Source: Mucilaginibacter boryungensis (lineage in GTDB: Bacteria > Bacteroidota > Bacteroidia > Sphingobacteriales > Sphingobacteriaceae). Taken from it: a stretch of DNA of 64,000 nucleotides. Where the stretch lies: positions 1,488,001 through 1,552,000 of the forward strand of contig NZ_JADFFM010000001.1 in the NCBI RefSeq assembly GCF_015221995.1, read 5' to 3'. Shown piece by piece: positions 33,865-42,313 of the stretch (positions are counted from its first letter, which is position 1; every line of letters begins with the position of its first letter). Under the pieces are notes generated by a model that did no database searches, was not told the origin of the DNA, and saw nothing but the letters and a program-made list of their open reading frames with translations. The translations under genes were made by a program, and so were the position numbers.

Positions 33865-34405
33865 TATGTTTTGTTGTTAATGGCTTGGTCCAAAAATACA
33901 GACTTACAACGATAGCTATATAAATGAAAATATTAAAAAGTGTATGATGGTCAATTACCTGGCTGTTCCGTTTATCCCAAAACAAGGCCAGGATTACAAA
34001 TCGTACCACATTTAAAAATTGTATGCTTAAAAGCCCGCCAATCAGGAAGACCAACTTAGGTTTTAACGGTTTGGGGTAAGCAATTACAAATGCCGCGAAA
34101 AAACTCATTACCCCTAAACCAAGGCAAGTGTATACCAGCTTTATTATCCCTTTGCCGGCTACCAATAGTTCGTATTTATTAGTAATGGCTGTATAACCAA
34201 ACAGGTGTAATATTATTGCACTGCATTTTAACAGCACCCAGCGAAGCCAATCGATATAGTTAAGGTTATTTGCTAAAAAACCGTTGTAATGACGGCCCGG
34301 TGATGTTAACCCAAAAAATACAATATTGAAATAATAAAAGACCAAGAACAGTACAAGGAACGTAACAACAAACCTTATGGGTTCTTTATTTTTTTGAGCC
34401 GGCAT
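33851..34405 (-). CDS. Exosortase-family integral membrane protein
   Basis: A 184-residue polytopic membrane protein of the exosortase/archaeosortase superfamily, with about five hydrophobic segments. The three family-defining residues are present: Cys94 in VYTCLGLGVMSFF, Arg135 in LNVVRFVILALF, and His153/His154 in DHHTLFN. Exosortases cut and re-attach C-terminal sorting tails (PEP-CTERM type) and are often encoded in exopolysaccharide loci. NCBI family naming includes an exosortase (XrtY) accompanied by a Wzy-like protein and a glycosyltransferase in this lineage, which from memory fits this neighbourhood. No protein with an obvious sorting tail is encoded in the window. Overlaps both neighbours (14 and 20 nt). 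Confidence 0.85.
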   Translation of the reverse strand: MPAQKNKEPIRFVVTFLVLFLVFYYFNIVFFGLTSPGRHYNGFLANNLNYIDWLRWVLLKCSAIILHLFGYTAITNKYELLVAGKGIIKLVYTCLGLGVMSFFAAFVIAYPKPLKPKLVFLIGGLLSIQFLNVVRFVILALFWDKRNSQVIDHHTLFNIFIYIAIVVSLYFWTKPLTTKHNAAN

Positions 34406-35294
34406 TATTATTTTCCTTATTTAAAAGTTCACCAATTTTAATGTCGACCACCATCCTAAACCAAAAGCCCTGCATAAAGTGAAACATCCGGCCAGTCCGG
34501 CCATCTAAAAAGCCAAACTTAAAAATAAACCGGTGAGTAAAATATAAAAATGGCCTTATGTACCTGGGTGTTTGCCACCATAACCTTTTTAACCAGGCCG
34601 TGCGCTCATCGGGCGAACCGTTGAATTTAGGCTGTACACTTTGGGTGCGCAGGTTTTTCATGCGCTCTACTTCTTCCTGTGCCAGCAAGTCGCTATAACG
34701 GTTGTGTTTGGCTATCCAAAAACTAATATCGTTCTCTTTGTAGTTCTCTTCAATAATGTGTCCGTCTTTCCATATTAAAGTTTTGCCGGGTACCACAAAA
34801 CGGTGGTCCATATTTTCCTGCAGATCGGAATAACCAACCCCGTATTTAAACATTTTTAATAGGTAGAATGGAAAATAACCACCGTGCTTTACCCACCTAT
34901 CCTTAAAAATAAACTTCCGGTTAAAATAGATCCCATCGTATCCCGAAACTTCCGATGACCTAAAGGACATTAATTTTTGTTTAAGCTCGGGGGTAACCAT
35001 TTGGTCGGCATCAAGGCATATTACCCATGGCGTTGTGATGGCAAATGTTTTTAAAGCATGGTGCCATTGTTTAGGATGGTTTTCAAAAGCATGTTGCTGC
35101 ACTATTGCACCATAGCTTTCGGCAAGTTCAACAGTACGGTCGGTGCTGCCTGAATCCAGCACAAATACAGGCGCCTGCAATTCAGTAATTGACTGCAGCA
35201 ACCGAGGAAGGTGCATTTCTTCGTTAAAAGTTAAAATAATGAAGGAGAATTCCGTGTTCAAACCAGCTGCGCTTTTATGATCATCGATTTCCAA
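34386..35294 (-). CDS. Family 2 glycosyltransferase, WaaE/KdtX-like
   Basis: A 302-residue GT-A fold inverting glycosyltransferase, probably membrane-associated. FSFIILTFNEEMHLPRLLQS opens the fold. VLDSGSTDRTVELAESYGA binds the nucleotide sugar and ICLDADQMVTPEL carries the DxD metal site. The later GYSDLQENMDHRFV and the long aromatic C-terminal part (RPFLYFTHRFIFKFGFLDG, FHFMQGFWFRM) match the beta-1,4-glucosyltransferase-like WaaE group, which often adds an early sugar on a lipid or core. Start overlaps the upstream methyltransferase by 37 nt and its end overlaps the exosortase gene by 20 nt. Confidence 0.87.
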   Translation of the reverse strand: MEIDDHKSAAGLNTEFSFIILTFNEEMHLPRLLQSITELQAPVFVLDSGSTDRTVELAESYGAIVQQHAFENHPKQWHHALKTFAITTPWVICLDADQMVTPELKQKLMSFRSSEVSGYDGIYFNRKFIFKDRWVKHGGYFPFYLLKMFKYGVGYSDLQENMDHRFVVPGKTLIWKDGHIIEENYKENDISFWIAKHNRYSDLLAQEEVERMKNLRTQSVQPKFNGSPDERTAWLKRLWWQTPRYIRPFLYFTHRFIFKFGFLDGRTGRMFHFMQGFWFRMVVDIKIGELLNKENNNAGSKK

Positions 35295-35878
35295 AAATAA
35301 GGGATACGCCCACAGCCTTTAAATGCAATTACCTTAAATCCGGCATCAGTTAAAAGGCGGCTCAGCGTAGCTGCCGACCATAGTTTGATATGCCCACCCA
35401 GCCATAAAGGGTTGGCATGGCTGTCCCACTTATTAAATAAAGCCAGCATTAAATTTTTCCAATAACCGTGATAGGGGGTAGAGATGATAAGCTCGCCGCC
35501 AGGCGCTAAATTATTTTTACAAAAATTAACAAACGCTTCGGGATTGTATAAGTGCTCTATAACTTCAACAGCGGTAATAGTATCGATATGTAACCCCTGT
35601 AACTGCGCCGGTAATTCATCGGATGACAGGTCCTGCACAAAAAACCTTTCAGCATTTGTTTGTCGCGCTATGGCTATACCCTTTTCAGATGCGTCGGTGC
35701 CATAGGCATTGTACCCTAATGATAAAAGATAGTTTACTAAATGCCCGTTACCACAACCAACATCTAATAGGCAGGTGTTTTTATTTTTATCCAGCAATGA
35801 TAGTAAAGGCGTATGCAGATAAGCAAAAGCATGGCTTGCTTCGGCATTGTTATATCCATAATCCTGGTAATCAGCCAT
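35258..35878 (-). CDS. Class I SAM-dependent methyltransferase
   Basis: A 206-residue UbiG-like methyltransferase. Motif I is LLDVGCGNGHLVNYLLSLG (about 36-54), the acidic loop is YGTDASEKGI, and the post-motif is ITAVEVIEHLYNPEAFV followed by LAPGGELIISTPYHGYWKN. The substrate is likely a sugar hydroxyl or acceptor in the glycan; that is inferred only from context. It overlaps the upstream glycosyltransferase gene by 8 nt and the downstream one by 37 nt, a tight coupling within the exosortase block. Confidence 0.85.
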   Translation of the reverse strand: MADYQDYGYNNAEASHAFAYLHTPLLSLLDKNKNTCLLDVGCGNGHLVNYLLSLGYNAYGTDASEKGIAIARQTNAERFFVQDLSSDELPAQLQGLHIDTITAVEVIEHLYNPEAFVNFCKNNLAPGGELIISTPYHGYWKNLMLALFNKWDSHANPLWLGGHIKLWSAATLSRLLTDAGFKVIAFKGCGRIPYFWKSMIIKAQLV

Positions 35879-37004
35879 GATGTGTAATTTGCTGGTACAT
35901 ACTAATATATTGCTTTGCTAATTCAGCTTCATTGAAATCCTGTAGGATTTTCTGGCGCGCGCGTTGCCTAATTGCTTTAAGGGTGCCTTTATCGATACGA
36001 TTTATCGTCTGCGCAATGGAATCCGGTTCAGTTTTGCATATCCAGCCAAAATTATTTTCCGCAACATAAGCAGCCAGTCCTACATGTTCGCTAACTAATA
36101 CTGCGGTGCCCACGCTAAGGCTTTCAATCACCACATTGCCAAAGTTTTCATCGTACGAAGGTAATACTAACACATCGGCTTGTGCCATAATATTAAATTT
36201 GTTTTCGCCCTGAAAACCTATCCAGCTCATATTTGCCGACACGCCATTTTGAATACCAAGTTGTTTCAGCGTTTCAATATAATCCGCTTCGCCATTACCG
36301 GCTATAGTAAGGTGATAGGGTACTGATATGTTGGTGAGCGACCTGATCAGTATATCCAGCCCTTTTTTCTCTTCTATCCGCGAAAAGAATAAAAGTTTTA
36401 GCACATCGTCGTTCCGGCTATCGTCCCAATAGGCAGTGTTCCCCAGCTCAATAAAATTAGGAATATTAATAATTTGCCTGGGCCTGATTAATTGAGCAAT
36501 TGCTTCTGCTTCGTGCGTTGAGGTAACATGTACAAAGCATTTGTTTAATAAAGGTTTGCCCAATAAACTATGGATGCATCGTTTAACAAGAGCGTTTTTA
36601 TTGTGAAATGAATAGCTGCTTAAGGTACCCCTGGGAGATAAAACCACCGGTACTTTGCGTATCACCGCTATCAGGCAGGTTAGTACTGACACCAAATTCC
36701 ACCACGCGTGAATATGCACTACATCAAACTGTTTTACCTGCTTCCACACCGCCCGTAACAGGCCCGGCGAAAAATGACTGTGATCTTTTGTGATACGCGG
36801 AAAGTAATTTACCTGTACGCCATCAACCAATACTGTTTCGCGTGTATGTACAGGTAATTCAGTTTGGCCATTTGCCGTAGTTGTGAAAACCCTGACGCTA
36901 TTGCCCATCCTTCCCAATACTTCACTTAATTTAGAAACCGACATGGTTGGGCCGCCATAAATATAAGCTGGTTTATAGGAAGCATTAACTTGTAATATCT
37001 TCAA
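35871..37004 (-). CDS. Family 4 glycosyltransferase, probably exosortase-associated
   Basis: A 377-residue GT-B retaining glycosyltransferase. The N-terminal domain starts MKILQVNASYKPAYIYGGPT and contains VVHIHAWWNLVSVL. The C-terminal nucleotide-binding domain has LLFFSRIEEKKGLDILI, VLVLPSYDENFGNVVIESLS (the E-x7-E motif) and GTAVLVSEHVG. It lies between the Wzy-like gene (4-nt overlap) and the methyltransferase gene (8-nt overlap). By position it may correspond to the glycosyltransferase named as partner of exosortase Y; I cannot confirm this without a profile search. Confidence 0.88.
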   Translation of the reverse strand: MKILQVNASYKPAYIYGGPTMSVSKLSEVLGRMGNSVRVFTTTANGQTELPVHTRETVLVDGVQVNYFPRITKDHSHFSPGLLRAVWKQVKQFDVVHIHAWWNLVSVLTCLIAVIRKVPVVLSPRGTLSSYSFHNKNALVKRCIHSLLGKPLLNKCFVHVTSTHEAEAIAQLIRPRQIINIPNFIELGNTAYWDDSRNDDVLKLLFFSRIEEKKGLDILIRSLTNISVPYHLTIAGNGEADYIETLKQLGIQNGVSANMSWIGFQGENKFNIMAQADVLVLPSYDENFGNVVIESLSVGTAVLVSEHVGLAAYVAENNFGWICKTEPDSIAQTINRIDKGTLKAIRQRARQKILQDFNEAELAKQYISMYQQITHHG

Positions 37005-38413
37005 GCTTTTTGGATGATATTTTTAGTTTTCAATATGTAATGGATAATAAGCATAGTAACAAAACTCCAGAACACGGTATTCGCAATAAATTCAAAGCTA
37101 AGCCCGCGCCAAAATATTTGGAATAAGCCAGAAAAAATAAGCGCAGTACCCAATAAATACCCCCCAAATAACTGCTCGGCTTTTTGAGAAATTAATTGCG
37201 CTATGGCCCCATAAATAAACAGGGCTATAAATATGCCAAGCTGCCCTCCGGATAAATAAGCATCTACCACATAAGCGGGCTTGGCAGAAACCCTGGACCC
37301 ACGGTAAATTACCCCGGCATCGTATACCCGTTCCATTACTAATTCCTCAGTGCTGGGTTTGGATGGCCAAAAAATGCGGGGGACGATAACAATTGCTGAT
37401 TGCTTTACAAGGTCAAAGCCATAGTAATCAACCTTTTCGGGGGTAGATTGCACAAATTTAATGAACATATCTATTTCGCTTAAACGATACACCATAAACC
37501 CCCAATTGGTGCTATCCAATTCCGAATCAGGATCATTACCCAAGGCTGAATTTAAGGCCAATTGCGCGGCTTCATCTTCGGAAGTTATGCCTTCCCAGGC
37601 ATTTTCCCGGAAAATACGGGCATAAGTAGGCAATAATAAAAACAATACAAAAAGCAACGGGATAAAGGTTAGCAATACTACTTTTTTGTAGTTTGGGTAT
37701 AAGAATATACCCAATACCAGAACACTGATAATGATAGGTTCTTTAAAACCGGATATTAAAGCACTGTAAAAGTTTGAGAAGTATAAAAAAAGGCAAATAA
37801 GCGTATTCAACACCTTTTTTTCGGGTATGGCGAATGCCAGGGCAAGTGTAACCGCTATAAAGCTTAACGAACTGAACTGGTTGGAAAATTGCGATAAGCC
37901 CGGCAGTTTGTTAAATAACAAGTATAAGGGAAAGGTAATTATCGCCATATAAAACAACAGGCTGATAATGCGGCTGTTATCATACATAAATTTTTGCTTT
38001 TCAGGGTATTTCATAAATACCAGTATCCCCGAAACAAAGGCAGTGTGGGCAAGTAAATAATACCGCTGACATTGGGCTACTGCGAACAACCGGTTTTCGT
38101 CAAGCAAAAAATAAGAGCTTGGTTTTTCAAAATAAGTGTAGCCGAGTGTATCCATTAAATAAAATATGGAGGTGCAACACATATAACCGGCAAAAATTAT
38201 CTGCACCAGTATAAGCGGCCGCATTAATTGTTCCCCAAATCTAAGATCGGTGGGGAGGGGTTTTACCCAGCCGGTAAGCGTAGCCCAAAAAATTAAAAAT
38301 GAGCCCAGCCATGCAATGAAATAGGAAAGTACAGCATCACTACTAAGCAATGAAGCCAGCGCCCAGGGGATGTAAAGCACTAACAGCCGTTCGTACGATA
38401 TTTGTTTATGCAT
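37001..38413 (-). CDS. Wzy-like polysaccharide polymerase / O-antigen ligase family membrane protein
   Basis: A 470-residue inner-membrane protein with about ten to twelve hydrophobic segments. A large periplasmic loop at about 270-375 (ARIFRENAWEGITSEDEAA...VPRIFWPSKPSTEELVMERV) is typical of Wzy/WaaL-like proteins. The loop contains the conserved-looking IVPRIFWPSKP. Such enzymes join repeat units or transfer glycan to an acceptor in the periplasm. With the nearby exosortase it forms a pair reported under the name exosortase-associated Wzy-like protein. In an operon that also has an ABC exporter, a classical Wzx/Wzy role is unexpected; ligase activity or a second pathway are alternatives. 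Confidence 0.8.
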   Translation of the reverse strand: MHKQISYERLLVLYIPWALASLLSSDAVLSYFIAWLGSFLIFWATLTGWVKPLPTDLRFGEQLMRPLILVQIIFAGYMCCTSIFYLMDTLGYTYFEKPSSYFLLDENRLFAVAQCQRYYLLAHTAFVSGILVFMKYPEKQKFMYDNSRIISLLFYMAIITFPLYLLFNKLPGLSQFSNQFSSLSFIAVTLALAFAIPEKKVLNTLICLFLYFSNFYSALISGFKEPIIISVLVLGIFLYPNYKKVVLLTFIPLLFVLFLLLPTYARIFRENAWEGITSEDEAAQLALNSALGNDPDSELDSTNWGFMVYRLSEIDMFIKFVQSTPEKVDYYGFDLVKQSAIVIVPRIFWPSKPSTEELVMERVYDAGVIYRGSRVSAKPAYVVDAYLSGGQLGIFIALFIYGAIAQLISQKAEQLFGGYLLGTALIFSGLFQIFWRGLSFEFIANTVFWSFVTMLIIHYILKTKNIIQKA

Positions 38414-39260
38414 TATTTACTGGCAAGCAAAACAGGTTACCATTGGTTATATACGCAGCGCCTTTTATTAATTCGCAACCTACCTGCGTTATTTGATATA
38501 CTGTATAGCCAAGTTCAATTAAAAAATCATAACAGGCAGTAATTTGCTGATGAGTTGCCGACCAGTAATTACTATCATATTCAAATATTAAACGTGGCCT
38601 GTGTTTTTGCAGTGTTGCTTTAAGGCCGCGTAAAACATGAAATTCAAATCCCTCAACATCAATTTTTACCAGGTGTAGTTTAGCTAACTTTTCAATTTCT
38701 TCAACCTTATCCCCAATTTTTACGGTTAATTGCTGCTTTTTATCACCACCAGTGGTATGGTTAAGACTAAAGGTGCCCTGATTCCAATTATTCTCATTAA
38801 TTGTTATATCGATAACAGTTTCATTATCCGACAACGCGAATGGGAGCAGTTTAACATTGGTACAATTGTTTAACGCGATATTTTTCCTGAATTTTTCCTG
38901 AAGATAGTTCAACGGTTCAAAAGCAAGTACGATGCCTTCATCACCGCAGCATTGCGACATCCGGATGCTTTGCAAGCCAATATTAGCCCCAATATCCAGC
39001 GCCACATATCCTGGTTTTAAACATGTACGTATCAGTTTGCCTATTTCCGCTTCGTAAGTACCTGTGCTTAATATGGCGTATTCAATATAATTATCGGCAG
39101 TGGTGTGTATGGCAATATCTTCATCGGTTAACCACACTATCCCGTTTTGCAGCGATACTTTTAAATCTGCCGATGTTTTTAGCAGGTTAGCCAACCTTTC
39201 TTTACCGGGCAGCCGCCAGTTACGGGTAAAGTCCAGTTTTATACGATCAGCTCTTTTCAT
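38406..39260 (-). CDS. FkbM family methyltransferase
   Basis: A 284-residue SAM-dependent O-methyltransferase of the FkbM type. Motif I is VALDIGANIGLQSIRMSQ, preceded by GKLIRTCLKPGY. The hallmark segments LVKIDVEGFEFHVLRGL and RPRLIFEYDSNYW follow. FkbM enzymes methylate hydroxyl groups on sugars and polyketides, here probably a sugar of the nascent glycan. Start overlaps the upstream glycosyltransferase by 14 nt and its end overlaps the Wzy-like gene by 8 nt. Confidence 0.9.
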   Translation of the reverse strand: MKRADRIKLDFTRNWRLPGKERLANLLKTSADLKVSLQNGIVWLTDEDIAIHTTADNYIEYAILSTGTYEAEIGKLIRTCLKPGYVALDIGANIGLQSIRMSQCCGDEGIVLAFEPLNYLQEKFRKNIALNNCTNVKLLPFALSDNETVIDITINENNWNQGTFSLNHTTGGDKKQQLTVKIGDKVEEIEKLAKLHLVKIDVEGFEFHVLRGLKATLQKHRPRLIFEYDSNYWSATHQQITACYDFLIELGYTVYQITQVGCELIKGAAYITNGNLFCLPVNNA

Positions 39261-40404
39261 TTATCAGTTTAGTTTCAATTGCAGCAGCAATATGCTCAAA
39301 ATCCCAGTCTTTTATCTTCAAGCCCGATGTTTTGCCCATTTCAGTCAGCAAATTACCGTTAGTTATCATTTTTTTTAAACCTAAGGTTATTTCGTCAATA
39401 TTTTCACTTTTGAAAATGATGCCATTGTTTTCTGTTACCAAATCAATTGCGCAACCGCATTTATCTGATATGATGACCGCCTTGCTGCATGCCATAGCCT
39501 CGTTAACTGCCAGCCCCCAGGTTTCATCAGGGCCTTTTGATGGCAGGCAAAAAATATCGCAAGCCTGGTATAGTACCGGCATTTGGCTTTGATTTTTAAA
39601 ATCGGTAAAGTGAATATTAGGGTTTGATCCTGCTTTTTGCTTTAATACTATTTCCAGTGGGCCGTTACCTGCAAACAGTAAATGTGTGTCTGGCGTATTC
39701 AATCTTATAAAAGCATTTAACAATAATTCAGGTGCTTTTTTGTCCTCCAGTTTACCTGCAAATAATATCAATACGGCATCAGCCGGTATGTTTAAACTTT
39801 TACGTAATGCTGCTGCTTCGGTATCATGGTTTATGGCAAACCTGTCGTTATCAACCGCGTGCGGGGCAAAGCTTAGCTGTTCATCCCCTAAACCATATTT
39901 TTTAAAGTATGCCCTGTTATTTGTGCCCACATAAAAAGCATGATCGATATGCCGGTATACCCACTTTAAAAAGAGGCTTTTTAATACGGAACGGATGCCC
40001 GTTTGCTGATCTAACAGCGTTGAATCTCCCCTGAAATATACCGGTACTTTGTTTTTAAAATAACGCAGCACTTTTAAGTGGCTATGATAAGCCCAGCCAA
40101 ATACTAACACGGCATCGGCTTTGTATAAGTTGATCTGCTGGATCAGTTCGGGGTTCACTATCCCGTTAAAATGGTGAGAGCCGGGTTGTGCAGATGTGTT
40201 CTTTACCCATTCATAATCATACCCATCCAACAAAGGTATATCCCATTCAATTTGCCGGTTAAAACCGGGATCGTGTTTGTTTATAGCGCTATCACCCCAG
40301 GTATAAAAAATTTTTATACTGATAATGCCGCGATGGTTTAACAGCTTAAACACCGGGGCATAATATTGTATGGGATGGGTTGTAACGATAGCCAGTCGCT
40401 TCAT
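39247..40404 (-). CDS. Family 4 glycosyltransferase
   Basis: A 385-residue GT-B glycosyltransferase. I chose the ATG at 40402-40404 (MKRLAIVTTHPIQYYAPVF), which overlaps the upstream stop as ATGA; an ATG three codons earlier gives a less natural start. The N-terminal domain is typical of the group with TTHPIQYY...PVFKLL. The C-terminal domain has LILFAGKLEDKKAPELLLNA and DIFCLPSKGPDETWGLAVNE followed by AMACSKAVIIS. The sugar specificity cannot be read. Tight overlaps place it in the same transcript as its neighbours. Confidence 0.88.
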   Translation of the reverse strand: MKRLAIVTTHPIQYYAPVFKLLNHRGIISIKIFYTWGDSAINKHDPGFNRQIEWDIPLLDGYDYEWVKNTSAQPGSHHFNGIVNPELIQQINLYKADAVLVFGWAYHSHLKVLRYFKNKVPVYFRGDSTLLDQQTGIRSVLKSLFLKWVYRHIDHAFYVGTNNRAYFKKYGLGDEQLSFAPHAVDNDRFAINHDTEAAALRKSLNIPADAVLILFAGKLEDKKAPELLLNAFIRLNTPDTHLLFAGNGPLEIVLKQKAGSNPNIHFTDFKNQSQMPVLYQACDIFCLPSKGPDETWGLAVNEAMACSKAVIISDKCGCAIDLVTENNGIIFKSENIDEITLGLKKMITNGNLLTEMGKTSGLKIKDWDFEHIAAAIETKLINEKS

Positions 40405-41024
40405 TTTGTACATTCAAAAGCTGCTGCTTTATAAAAGCGGCTTTCTTCTTCAACCAATGAAAAATTTGGGTCGGCACAATCGCCGAAAACACAGGGCCTG
40501 ATGTTTTTGAACCCGGCCTGTTGCAATTCATGTTGTAATGACCGGTAATCCCACATCCACAGATGCTTTGAGTTACCGTACAGGTTTTTAAATAAACCAC
40601 CCAGGCCCCGGTTACGGTCAACTACACCCAGCATGGTATTGTTCATCAGGTCGCTGGCGGGCGATGGCGAGGTGTCCTGCGCTTGCATGTAATCTGTAAC
40701 CGCAGCTTTCAGATCGGGCACCACACCACGGAATATACCACCGGGTTTTAAAAGGGTATAGGTGTTTTTTAAGGCTTTTATAAAATCGTTATAACTTAAA
40801 TGTTCCAATACGTGCGAACAATAAATACCATCGCAACTATCGGGCTTTTCGGGCAGGCCGACTACAATATCGCCATATTTAACACTGGCGGGAAAACGTT
40901 GATTATTTCGGGTGTATAACTTACCTAATAATGGCATGCGCTCAAACTTTAATGTTGGCGATGCATCGTAGTTTATCCAGCCGTCCGGCGCAGTAAAGCC
41001 GCAACCATATTGTACATATCTCAT
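40401..41024 (-). CDS. SAM-dependent methyltransferase-like protein
   Basis: A 207-residue protein of the small 'predicted SAM-dependent methyltransferase' type. It starts RYVQYGCGFTAPDGWINYD, a variant of motif I, and has CDGIYCSHVLEHLSYNDFIK and LLKPGGIFRGVVPDLK. The same layout occurs in the genes at 53536 and 60233, so the cluster carries three related copies. The C-terminal half (WMWDYRSLQHELQQAGFKNI) is the family's lid region. It probably modifies a sugar or acts in assembly; activity is unproven. Four-nt overlap with the upstream glycosyltransferase gene. Confidence 0.82.
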   Translation of the reverse strand: MRYVQYGCGFTAPDGWINYDASPTLKFERMPLLGKLYTRNNQRFPASVKYGDIVVGLPEKPDSCDGIYCSHVLEHLSYNDFIKALKNTYTLLKPGGIFRGVVPDLKAAVTDYMQAQDTSPSPASDLMNNTMLGVVDRNRGLGGLFKNLYGNSKHLWMWDYRSLQHELQQAGFKNIRPCVFGDCADPNFSLVEEESRFYKAAAFECTK

Positions 41025-42313
41025 CTGCTCACATTGGTTAATACGCGGTTAAATAACTCGCACTGTTTACCGGTAAGGGTTTTAGCATTATAATCTTCAA
41101 TTTCTTTGGTAAGGTTAATAGGTTCAAACAGCCGATTTGCCCAATTTTCTAAAGTTTTATTCAGCATGCCATTTACTTTAGCCGTATCATCGCCTAAGGT
41201 TAAAACAATAGCATGCCCGGTGCATTTTTTTAGGATACCAACTGCATTGCTATCGGGATGAAAGATAGCTAATAAGGGCTTCTTCGCTAACATATAGGCA
41301 TATATTTTCGACGCGGTATATTGCGCATCATCTGAACCGGGAATAAAAAGTGCATCCGCTTGTTGAAGGGTAGATAAGGTATGATAATAACTAACCCTTT
41401 CAGTAATCTCCACTACCTGGTCCTGCACCCCATAATTTTGCGCCAGTAGTTTTATTGCTTGTTTGTTGGCTGCTGATGCTATATAGCTGGTACCGATAAA
41501 ATAGAATTTTAACCTGCTAAATAGTTCCTGATTGGTTTTTAATCCATGCTGCAAGGCTTGGAACACAGGTATAATCGCTTTATGCATATCGGCGCCGCCA
41601 CGACCAACGTAAACAATGTTAATATATTTTTCGTCTAACAATGGCGGAAAAGCAGCCTTGTTTTGTTGCGCTATTTCCAGGTCACGTTCTAAAAAACCGA
41701 AAGTAATGGTTGCTGCCGGAATGTTTTTTATAGCCATATATCGCTGTTTTAAAGTATCGATATAAGCCTGGGATACACTGATCAACCCGTCAGCTTGTTT
41801 AATAGCCTTAGGTTCAAGGTATTTATTTAAACGGTACGAGAACCAATATTTTGCCGGCCGCTGGTCTTTAGGTTTATCCTGGTAATAATCAGAATGCCAG
41901 GGGTCCTGCATATCAATTACATAAGGCACACCGTAATGTTTTTTCCAATAAGGCCCTAAAATGCAAACAGGAAATTGGGTGGTCGAGAAATAAACCAGGT
42001 CGTAATGGCCATTTTTTAAAAGCTGGCTTACCTTTTTGCGGTAATACCATAACGATCGTAACGAGATGCCGCCCATCCCCAGTAGTTTTGCTAATATCGG
42101 ATTTAAAGCTTTTACCCGATGTACCTTAATACCAGGCGGGATACTTTGCAGCAATAGATCATCTTTAGCCAGGTTGGCATATTGTTCATCAACCGTAACC
42201 ACTTCAGCATCCCAGCCAAAATCTGTAAAATAGGGCAGGCTCATGCGCACGCGCTGCATATCGGCCGCGTTGGTTGGAGGAAAATACGGAGAAATGATCA
42301 GTGCCCGTTTCAA
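41021..42313 (-). CDS. Family 4-like glycosyltransferase
   Basis: A 430-residue GT-B protein opening MKRALIISPYFPPTNAADMQ, the style of GT4 enzymes of the WbuB-like group. VYFSTTQFPVCILGPYWKKH and VIDMQDPWHSDYY mark the acceptor domain. INIVYVGRGGADMHKAII, QADALFIPGSDDAQYTASKI and YAYMLAKKPLLAI mark the donor domain, in which the usual E-x7-E is replaced by a variant (DDAQYTASKI). This is a common feature of this subgroup. Overlaps both neighbours by 4 nt. Confidence 0.85.
   Translation of the reverse strand: MKRALIISPYFPPTNAADMQRVRMSLPYFTDFGWDAEVVTVDEQYANLAKDDLLLQSIPPGIKVHRVKALNPILAKLLGMGGISLRSLWYYRKKVSQLLKNGHYDLVYFSTTQFPVCILGPYWKKHYGVPYVIDMQDPWHSDYYQDKPKDQRPAKYWFSYRLNKYLEPKAIKQADGLISVSQAYIDTLKQRYMAIKNIPAATITFGFLERDLEIAQQNKAAFPPLLDEKYINIVYVGRGGADMHKAIIPVFQALQHGLKTNQELFSRLKFYFIGTSYIASAANKQAIKLLAQNYGVQDQVVEITERVSYYHTLSTLQQADALFIPGSDDAQYTASKIYAYMLAKKPLLAIFHPDSNAVGILKKCTGHAIVLTLGDDTAKVNGMLNKTLENWANRLFEPINLTKEIEDYNAKTLTGKQCELFNRVLTNVSR

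Noticed and set aside
40346..40621. 91-codon frame overlapping the methyltransferase at 40401
   Set aside because: Same strand but a different frame inside a well-supported gene; low-complexity translation.
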